From: Bifidobacterium breve
GTDB taxonomy: Bacteria; Actinomycetota; Actinomycetes; Mycobacteriales; Mycobacteriaceae
Assembly: GCA_945882475.1 (NCBI GenBank)
Contig: CAMCWJ010000193.1
Coordinates: forward strand, 1 to 5,781
Reading direction: 5' to 3'
DNA: 5,781 nt
This document shows, piece by piece, positions 1 through 5,781 of the stretch (its first letter is position 1; each line of letters begins with the position of its first letter). A model generated the notes under the pieces. That model ran no database searches and was not told where the DNA came from. It saw nothing but the letters and a program-made list of their open reading frames with translations. A program made the position numbers and the translations under genes.

Positions 1-416
1 CCGAGTTGCGCGGTCACCCCGGCGCCGAAGGTGGCCGCCAAGCCGATTCCGGCCACCACCGGCGCGGAGATCCGGACGTTGATGAACGCCGCCAGGAAGC
101 CGGTGAGCGCCTCGACACCGATGTTGCCCAGCGACGAGTAGCCCTGCACGGCCAGCGTGCCGCCAGCGGCCAGTGTCAGGAATCCGACGATGGCGACGGT
201 GCCGCCGATCATCGCCAATGTCCCTGCGCCCATGGAGATCTCAGCGATGAGGCGGATGATCTCGGTGCGGTAGCGCACGACCGCCTGCGGGATACCGGCG
301 ATAGCCTTGCCGTAGAACAGGGTGTGGTCGCCGATGCGGCTGAAGAAGCTACTGGGCCGGCGGAACTGCCGGAACACCCGCGGATAGTTAGTCCGAAGAA
401 CGGTCATGGTGCCCAT
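1..416 (-). CDS. yrbEB: YrbEB-type MlaE-family permease of an mce operon (5' part, cut by the window edge)
   Basis: An open minus-strand frame of 138 codons runs without a stop from the ATG at 416 to the left edge. The N-terminus reads MGTMTVLRTNYPRVF, followed by an amphipathic stretch (IGDHTLFYGKAIAGIPQAVV), then RYRTEIIRLIAEISMGAGTL and a hydrophobic segment around residues 68-85, all typical of the second YrbE protein. YrbE/MlaE proteins are membrane permeases that work in pairs with Mce substrate-binding proteins and an MceG/Mkl-type ATPase to import lipids such as sterols or fatty acids. The start lies 4 nt after the yrbEA stop, which implies translational coupling. A second in-frame ATG at 407-405 (MTVLRTN) is an equally plausible start. 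The C-terminal half and the mce genes expected downstream lie outside the window. The family call rests on its position after YrbEA and on its sequence; the mce subgroup is unknown. Confidence 0.88.
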   Translation of the reverse strand, partial: MGTMTVLRTNYPRVFRQFRRPSSFFSRIGDHTLFYGKAIAGIPQAVVRYRTEIIRLIAEISMGAGTLAMIGGTVAIVGFLTLAAGGTLAVQGYSSLGNIGVEALTGFLAAFINVRISAPVVAGIGLAATFGAGVTAQL

Positions 417-420
417 GGCT

Positions 421-1230
421 TCAGCCCGTCGTCAATCGGATGCCGATGGCCGTGACGACCACGTTGACCACGAACAGTGCCATGAAGGCGTAGACCACTG
501 TCTCGTTGACGGCGTTGCCGACCGCCTTGGCACCGCCGCCGCTGATCATCAGACCGCGATAGCAGGCCACCAGGCCGGCGATCAGGCCGAACAGGGCGGC
601 CTTCACGCACGAGATGATGACCTCGGGTACGCCGGTCAGCAGTGTGATGCCGCCGGCGAACGCGCCGGGGTTGACGTCCTGGACGAAGACCGAGAATACG
701 TAGCCGCCCAGGATTCCGATGATGACCACCAGCGAGTTGAGCAGCAGAGCGACCAATCCGGAGGCCAGTATGCGCGGGGTGACCAGGCGCTGTACCGGGT
801 TGATGCCTAGCACCTCCATGGCATCAATCTCCTCGCGGATGGTGCGCGAACCGAGATCCGCGCACATCGCGGTGGCGCCCGCGCCCGCCACAATGAGCAC
901 GGTCACCAGTGGGCCGACCTGCGTCACCGCGCCGAACGCGGCTCCGGCACCGGAGAGGTCCGCCGCACCGAGTTCGCGCAGCAGGATGTTGAGCGTGAAG
1001 CTGACCAGCACGGTGAACGGGATGGCCACCAGCAGGGTCGGCGCCAGCGACACCCGCGCGACGAACCAGGCCTGCTCGAGGAACTCCCGCCACTGAAACG
1101 GCCGCTGGAAGGCGAATCGGATGGCATCGGCGGACATGGCAAACAGACCCCCGATGGCCTGCATCGGACCGGACACCCCTTTGCCCAGCGCGACGCCTGG
1201 CGACCACCGTTCCGCCGCTCTGTTCGCCAT
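421..1230 (-). CDS. yrbEA: YrbEA-type MlaE-family permease, first gene of an mce operon
   Basis: This is a 269-residue integral membrane protein and the first permease subunit of an Mce lipid importer. Family hallmarks are clear: RPFQWREFLEQAWFVARVS (about residues 43-61), hydrophobic helices near 62-84, 105-125, 155-182, 203-222 and 245-265, the conserved cytoplasmic block IREEIDAMEVLGINPVQRLV (131-150) followed by TPR, and ACYRGL then NETVVYAF near the C-terminus. The protein resembles remembered YrbE4A sequences (RVSL.PTLLV.IPFTVLV, FTLNILLRE.GAADLSGAG), but subgroup assignment needs a tree. I chose ATG 1230 because the result has the normal family length. The frame stays open upstream to an ATG at 1383, but those 51 residues are Arg-rich, non-conserved and cover the promoter region. 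A possible ribosome site AGGGGAG (complement of 1242-1248) is 11 nt upstream, rather far. Residue 23 (Met) is another possible start. The gene is followed 4 nt later by yrbEB. Confidence 0.9.
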   Translation of the reverse strand: MANRAAERWSPGVALGKGVSGPMQAIGGLFAMSADAIRFAFQRPFQWREFLEQAWFVARVSLAPTLLVAIPFTVLVSFTLNILLRELGAADLSGAGAAFGAVTQVGPLVTVLIVAGAGATAMCADLGSRTIREEIDAMEVLGINPVQRLVTPRILASGLVALLLNSLVVIIGILGGYVFSVFVQDVNPGAFAGGITLLTGVPEVIISCVKAALFGLIAGLVACYRGLMISGGGAKAVGNAVNETVVYAFMALFVVNVVVTAIGIRLTTG

Positions 1231-1279
1231 ACGCCTGCGTGCTCCCCTATCTGATAACCCGTTGCTACGGTGCCCACGC

Positions 1280-1285
1280 ACGTTA
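1280..1285 (-). promoter_or_regulatory. possible -10 element for the yrbEA operon
   Basis: On the minus strand this reads TAACGT, matching the loose mycobacterial housekeeping -10 pattern TAnnnT. It would place transcription start about 40 nt before the yrbEA ATG. No convincing -35 (TTGACA-like) sequence lies at the proper distance, where the DNA is C-rich, so this is only a candidate. Confidence 0.2.
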
Positions 1286-1306
1286 TGCGATGAACCCGCC
1301 CGGGGG

Positions 1307-1319
1307 GCGCGAAACGCGC
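1307..1319. repeat. inverted repeat GCGCG-AAA-CGCGC in the divergent promoter region
   Basis: Perfect 5-bp arms flank a 3-bp AAA centre. It sits between the divergent yrbEA and SDR genes, about 77 bp from the yrbEA start, and could be an operator half or a chance GC-rich palindrome. No regulator is encoded in the window to pair it with. Confidence 0.3.
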
Positions 1320-1329
1320 GGACCGGTTT

Positions 1330-1355
1330 CCGTGGCGTCCCGACCGTGGCGTCCC
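1330..1355. repeat. 12-bp direct repeat CCGTGGCGTCCC, period 14 bp
   Basis: Two exact copies (1330-1341 and 1344-1355) are separated by GA. They lie in the middle of the divergent intergenic region, immediately before two overlapping palindromes, TCCCGGGA (1358-1365) and GGAATTCC (1363-1370). Direct repeats in such a place can be regulator binding sites; a local duplication without function is the alternative. Confidence 0.5.
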
Positions 1356-1425
1356 AATCCCGGGAATTCCGCGCTCCCGGCACCGACTCGACCGCACAAT
1401 GGGAAACCCAACCCCAGCCGATCGG

Positions 1426-1443
1426 GCCCTATCCGAATGGGGC
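1426..1443 (+). promoter_or_regulatory. hairpin upstream of the SDR ribosome binding site
   Basis: GCCCTATCCGAATGGGGC can fold into a 7-bp stem (one G-U pair) closed by the tetraloop CCGA. G-U pairs could extend it outward by two. It ends 10 nt before the AGGAG ribosome site at 1454-1458, so if transcribed it would lie in the 5' leader of the SDR/transporter mRNA. There is no U-tract, so it does not look like a terminator. As DNA it could equally be an operator. Function is inferred only from position. Confidence 0.35.
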
Positions 1444-1468
1444 TTAACCGAACAGGAGCAGCTCCACT

Positions 1469-2275
1469 ATGGCGACATCCCAGCGCTACGCCGACCGCCG
1501 AGTTCTGATCACCGGCGGCGGCTCGGGCATCGGACAGGCCTGTGTACTGCGGATACTTGCCGAGGGCGGCCGAGTGGTGGCGGCCGACATCAGCGAAGTA
1601 GGCCTTAACGACACGGCCACCAAAGCTGGCGCATCCGGTTCGATGCTGAGCACCGTCGTGATGGACGTGGGCAGCGAGGAATCGGTGACGGCCGGGGTCC
1701 GAGCGGCGATCACCACCCTCGGTGGCCTCGACACGCTGGTCAACGTCGCCGGAATCCTGCGCTCGGCGCACTTCGCCGAGACCACCCTGGCGGATTTCGA
1801 ACAGGTGTTGAGGGTGAACCTGGTCGGCACCTTCCTGGTCACCCGGGAGGCCATCCCGGCGTTGCGCGAGGGCAACGCCCCCGCGGTAGTGAACTTCAGT
1901 TCCACCTCGGCGGACTTCGCCCACCCGTACATGTCGGCCTATGCCGCCTCCAAGGGCGGCATCAAGGCGATGACGCACGCACTGGCCGCGGAATACGCCC
2001 GGCAGGGCATCCGGTTCAACTCCGTGCAGCCTGGGTCGATCTCCTCCGGCATGACCGATGGCAGCGGGGAGTCCAAGCAGAGCGTCGGACCCGGCTTTCC
2101 CGAGAACGTGAACTATCGCCTGTTCGGCCGGGTGGCCCCACTACTGAAGCTTCCCGACAAGGCCAGCTTCGCCAACCCTGACGCGGTGGCCACCGTGGTG
2201 GCGATGCTCGGCAGCGAGGACGCGTTCTTCGTCACCGGAACTGAGGTGCGTATCGACGGCGGGGCGCACATGTAG
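1469..2275 (+). CDS. short-chain dehydrogenase/reductase (classical SDR), substrate unknown
   Basis: This 268-residue single-domain Rossmann oxidoreductase, probably cytosolic, is of normal length for a classical SDR. Visible motifs are the dinucleotide loop TGGGSGIG (residues 15-22), Asp40 at the end of the second strand (VVAAD, favouring NAD(H) over NADP(H)), Asp66, NVAG (92-95), and the catalytic set Asn117, Ser145, Tyr158 and Lys162 in YAASK. PG (188-189) starts the substrate loop, and a C-terminal VRIDGGAHM tail ends the protein. The loop after PG (about 195-232) is long and carries none of the usual signature, so the substrate (alcohol, 3-hydroxyacyl or steroid) cannot be told. AGGAG at 1454-1458 supports the ATG start, with 10 nt spacing. 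The gene is the first plus-strand gene, divergent from yrbEA. Its stop lies 8 nt before the first possible potA ATG, so co-transcription with the transporter is likely. An NAD-type site hints at oxidation, but this is inference. Confidence 0.92.
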   Translation: MATSQRYADRRVLITGGGSGIGQACVLRILAEGGRVVAADISEVGLNDTATKAGASGSMLSTVVMDVGSEESVTAGVRAAITTLGGLDTLVNVAGILRSAHFAETTLADFEQVLRVNLVGTFLVTREAIPALREGNAPAVVNFSSTSADFAHPYMSAYAASKGGIKAMTHALAAEYARQGIRFNSVQPGSISSGMTDGSGESKQSVGPGFPENVNYRLFGRVAPLLKLPDKASFANPDAVATVVAMLGSEDAFFVTGTEVRIDGGAHM

Positions 2276-2283
2276 GTCCGCAG

Positions 2284-3558
<1,275 letters not shown>

Positions 3559-3609
3559 TCCCCCGCAAGGCTTTTCCGTCCCCGATTCGACCGAACGAAA
3601 GGCACCACC

Positions 3610-4797
3610 ATGACACCCCAGATCGACCCCCGAGTCCTGGCCCAGCTGGCCTCACGTCGCCGGTTCATCGGCGGTGGCGCCGCCGCGGCCGCCGCCCTGG
3701 TCCTGGGTCCGTCCTTCCTCGCTGCCTGCGGCTCGGAGAACAAGTCCGCCACCGGCGACTCCAGTGCCCCGGCCGCTGCCGACGACGGCAGCCCGGCCAG
3801 CGGGAAACTGCGGATCTCCAACTGGCCGTTGTACATGGCCGACGGCTTCATCGCCGCGTTCCAAACCGCGACCGGCCTGAGCGTGGACTACAAGGAAGAC
3901 TTCAACGACAACGAGGAATGGTTCGCCAAGAACAAGGAACCGCTGTCACGCAAGCAGGACATCGGCGCCGACCTGGTGGTGCCCACCCAGTACATGGCAG
4001 CCCGACTGATCGGCCTGGGCTGGGCCAATCAGATCACCGACTCGCGCTGGACGAACAAGAAGAACATGCGGCCCGACCTGCTGGACGCCAAGGCCGACCC
4101 GGGCCGCAAGTACACCGCCCCGTACATGTCCGGCATGGTGGGTCTGGCCTTCAACCGGGCCGCGACCGGTCGCGACCTCACCAAGATCGAAGACCTGTGG
4201 GATCCCGCCTTCAAGGGCAGGGTGAGCCTGTTCGCCGATCTTCAGGACGCGTTACCGATGGTGATGATGTCGCAGGGCAATTCGCCCGAAGACCCAAGCC
4301 TGGAGGCGGTTCAGAAGGCCGTGGACGTGATCCAGGAGCAAAAGGACAAGGGGCAGATCCGCCGCTTCACCGGCAACGACTACGCCGACGACCTGGCTGC
4401 CGGGAACATCATTGTGGCCCAGGCATATTCGGGCGACGTGGTGCAGTTGCAGAAAGACAACCCCGACCTGCAGTTTGTGGTTCCCGAGGCGGGTAGCAGC
4501 ACGTTCGTCGACACCATGCTGATCCCGTACACCACGCAGAACCAGAAGGCCGCGGAAGCCTGGATCGATTACGTCTACGACCGGGCCAATTACGCCAAGC
4601 TGATCGCGTTCACCCGTTACGTCCCGGTGCTCTCGGACATGTCTGACGCCCTGAATAAGATCGAGCCCGGGTTGGCCGACAACGCCTTGATCAACCCGCC
4701 GCAGGCGACGCTGGACAAACTGAAGGCTTGGGCGCCGCTGACCGATGAGCAGACCGTCGAGTTCAACAAGGTCTACGCCGAACTCACCGGCGGCTGA
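3610..4797 (+). CDS. potD: PotD-like periplasmic/extracytoplasmic substrate-binding lipoprotein, Tat-exported
   Basis: This 395-residue binding protein should capture the solute at the outer face of the membrane and deliver it to the permeases. The N-terminus has a twin-arginine motif SRRRFI (residues 15-20), an Ala-rich hydrophobic core (23-36) and a lipobox LAAC with the lipidated Cys40. Export folded by Tat and membrane anchoring by lipid are therefore predicted. A Ser/Ala/Asp-rich linker (41-65) precedes the mature fold. Family signatures are RISNWPLYM (68-76, the NW..Y of PotD), DLVVPTQYM (121-129), KIEDLWDPAFKGRVSLFAD (192-210) and FVDTMLIP (299-306). The Asp that contacts the polyamine (PotD Asp257 by my alignment from memory) is kept as Asp301. 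Two aromatic ligand residues, Trp229 and Trp255 of E. coli PotD, appear replaced by non-Trp residues, so the ligand may differ from spermidine. AAAGG (3598-3602), 7 nt before the ATG, supports the start. The gap from potA is 51 nt with no terminator. Confidence 0.92.
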   Translation: MTPQIDPRVLAQLASRRRFIGGGAAAAAALVLGPSFLAACGSENKSATGDSSAPAAADDGSPASGKLRISNWPLYMADGFIAAFQTATGLSVDYKEDFNDNEEWFAKNKEPLSRKQDIGADLVVPTQYMAARLIGLGWANQITDSRWTNKKNMRPDLLDAKADPGRKYTAPYMSGMVGLAFNRAATGRDLTKIEDLWDPAFKGRVSLFADLQDALPMVMMSQGNSPEDPSLEAVQKAVDVIQEQKDKGQIRRFTGNDYADDLAAGNIIVAQAYSGDVVQLQKDNPDLQFVVPEAGSSTFVDTMLIPYTTQNQKAAEAWIDYVYDRANYAKLIAFTRYVPVLSDMSDALNKIEPGLADNALINPPQATLDKLKAWAPLTDEQTVEFNKVYAELTGG

Positions 4798-4803
4798 CAC
4801 CAC

Positions 4804-5679
4804 GTGGCCGGCGTCGCCAGCAGCAACCGGCAGCGCAGCAGGATCGCGCCGTACCTGATGATCCTGCCCGCGCTGGCCTACCTCGCGGTGTTTTACGTGG
4901 TGCCGTTCGTGTCCCTGCTGCGCACCTCGCTGTCGACGATGAGCGGTTCGGCGTTCCTTCCGAAGCTCTCATTCGCCTGGGACTTCGCCAACTACGGCCA
5001 GGCGCTGTCGGATTACCGCGAGCAGATCCTGCGGTCCTTTGGCTACGCCGCAGCCGCGACGGTGTTGTGCCTGCTGCTGGCGTTTCCGCTGGCCTACGTG
5101 ATTGCGTTCAAGGCCGGGCGGTACAAGAACCTGCTGCTCGGCCTGGTGATTCTGCCGTTCTTCGTGACGTTCCTGATCAGGACCATCGCCTGGAAGACCA
5201 TCCTGGCCGACAACGGCTTCGTGGTCAGCGCGCTCGGGCAGGTGGGTCTGCTGCCCAGCGAGGGCCGGCTGTTGTCGACGGGGTGGGCGGTAATCGGCGG
5301 GCTGACCTACAACTGGATCATCTTCATGATCCTGCCGCTTTACGTCAGCCTGGAGAAGATCGACCCCCGCCTGCTTGAGGCGTCGCGCGATCTCTACGGG
5401 ACGAACCGCCGGATGTTCGGTCGGGTGATTCTGCCGCTGGCCATGCCGGGCGTGCTGGCGGGCAGTCTGCTGGTGTTCATCCCCTCGGTGGGTGACTTCA
5501 TCAACGCCGATTATCTGGGCAGTACCAAGACGACGATGATCGGCAACGTGATCCAGAAGCAGTTCCTCGTGGTCAAGGATTATCCGGTGGCCGCCGCGCT
5601 GAGCTTCGTGCTGATGGCGCTCATCGTCGCCGGGGTACTGCTCTATACGCGGGCGCTGGGCACCGAGGATCTCGTGTGA
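4804..5679 (+). CDS. potB: PotB-like ABC transporter permease (first membrane subunit)
   Basis: This 291-residue inner-membrane protein forms half of the transport channel. Six hydrophobic segments are visible near residues 14-37, 79-101, 108-128, 161-181, 214-236 and 264-283. The cytoplasmic coupling loop that docks on the ATPase is present as EASRDLYG, then ILPLAMPG (192-216), the EAA motif of the BPD_transp_1 family. PSVGDFINADYLG (227-239) is characteristic of PotB-type polyamine permeases. The GTG start, 6 nt after the potD stop, is favoured because it gives a short basic N-terminus (SSNRQRSRIAP) before the first helix. Only a weak CCGGCGG (4787-4793) precedes it, so coupling to potD translation is likely. 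The TGA stop at 5677-5679 overlaps an ATG as TGATG, but that frame closes after 23 codons. A partner permease should follow. Confidence 0.94.
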   Translation: MAGVASSNRQRSRIAPYLMILPALAYLAVFYVVPFVSLLRTSLSTMSGSAFLPKLSFAWDFANYGQALSDYREQILRSFGYAAAATVLCLLLAFPLAYVIAFKAGRYKNLLLGLVILPFFVTFLIRTIAWKTILADNGFVVSALGQVGLLPSEGRLLSTGWAVIGGLTYNWIIFMILPLYVSLEKIDPRLLEASRDLYGTNRRMFGRVILPLAMPGVLAGSLLVFIPSVGDFINADYLGSTKTTMIGNVIQKQFLVVKDYPVAAALSFVLMALIVAGVLLYTRALGTEDLV

Positions 5680-5710
5680 TGCGCCCGCGCGATCACCCCG
5701 GGGATCTCCT

Positions 5711-5781
5711 GTGGGCACTGAGGCACCAAGGGGCTCACGATGAGCACTGAGGCACCACGGGGCTCACGATGAGCACTGAGG
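5711..5781 (+). repeat. 29-bp tandem repeat carrying serial start codons, 2 full copies plus 13 nt
   Basis: Copy 1 (5711-5739) starts with GTG, copy 2 (5740-5768) with ATG, and the third copy (5769 onward, cut by the window) with ATG. Copies 1 and 2 match at 26 of 29 positions (differences at unit positions 1, 4 and 19). The visible 13 nt of copy 3 equal copy 2. Read from its start, each full copy encodes about 10 residues (STEAPRGSR after the initiator in copy 2, GTEAPRGSR in copy 1) and ends in TGA overlapping the next start as ATGA. An AAGGGG (5728-5733) in copy 1 and a weaker CGGGG (5758-5762) in copy 2 stand 6 nt before the next ATG, so each unit also carries a ribosome site. The region lies just after potB, where a potC start is expected. 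Confidence 0.85.
5769..5781 (+). CDS. possible start of the next gene, expected second permease (PotC), cut by the window
   Basis: ATG AGC ACT GAG G at the very edge would begin MSTE.... A PotC-type permease is the missing part of the importer encoded upstream, so it is expected here, but only four codons are visible and none is diagnostic. If the 29-bp repeat has further copies beyond the edge, the true start lies later. The call rests on operon context only. Confidence 0.35.

Noticed and set aside
6..810. Plus-strand frames at 6-455 and 406-810
   Set aside because: They are antisense to the yrbEB and yrbEA genes, hydrophilic and low in complexity, with no start context.
1231..1383. N-terminal extension of yrbEA to ATG 1383
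   Set aside because: It would add 51 Arg-rich residues absent from the family as I know it and run across the repeats of the divergent promoter region.
3559..3609. Possible terminator or promoter between potA and potD
   Set aside because: Only a tiny TTCG-AC-CGAA inverted repeat (3587-3596) is present, with no stable stem, T-tract or convincing -10/-35.
4969..5718. Minus-strand frame of 249 codons opposite potB
   Set aside because: The product is rich in Gln, His and Arg without any domain and lies opposite a permease with an intact EAA motif.
5711..5781. CRISPR array suggested by a 29-bp repeat unit
   Set aside because: The copies are directly adjacent with no spacers and sit at a gene start; it is a simple tandem repeat.

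Overview
The window looks like chromosomal DNA of a high-GC actinobacterium. A mycobacterium in the broad sense (Mycobacterium/Mycolicibacterium) or a close mycolate-forming relative is most likely, because the minus strand carries a consecutive YrbEA/YrbEB permease pair. Such pairs open mce (lipid/sterol import) operons in these bacteria. No species can be named from the sequence alone.

Layout: positions 1-416 hold the 5' part of a yrbEB gene and 421-1230 a complete yrbEA gene, both on the minus strand and running off the left edge toward the expected mce genes. Positions 1231-1468 are a 238-bp divergent intergenic region. It holds a 12-bp direct repeat, a short GC inverted repeat and a 7-bp-stem hairpin next to the ribosome binding site of the gene to the right. 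From 1469 everything reads on the plus strand: a short-chain dehydrogenase/reductase (SDR, 1469-2275), then a polyamine-type ABC importer in the order potA ATPase (2284-3558), potD-like Tat-exported lipoprotein (3610-4797), potB-like permease (4804-5679). The window stops where the second permease (potC) would be expected to begin.

How the parts work together: the binding lipoprotein captures a cationic or other small solute outside the membrane, PotB (and presumably PotC beyond the edge) form the channel, and PotA drives uptake with ATP. The SDR, with an NAD-type cofactor site, may act on a related metabolite or may simply share the promoter region. The YrbE proteins belong to a separate, divergently transcribed lipid importer.

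Most genes are ordinary members of known families. Two spots deserve a second look. At the right edge a 29-bp tandem repeat (2 full copies plus 13 nt) repeats a start codon. Each full copy encodes a 10-codon mini-ORF whose stop overlaps the next start as ATGA. At the start of potA, the apparent N-terminal extension contains a palindrome, a TACCAT -10-like element and a near-perfect Shine-Dalgarno sequence that points to an in-frame CTG rather than the upstream ATG.
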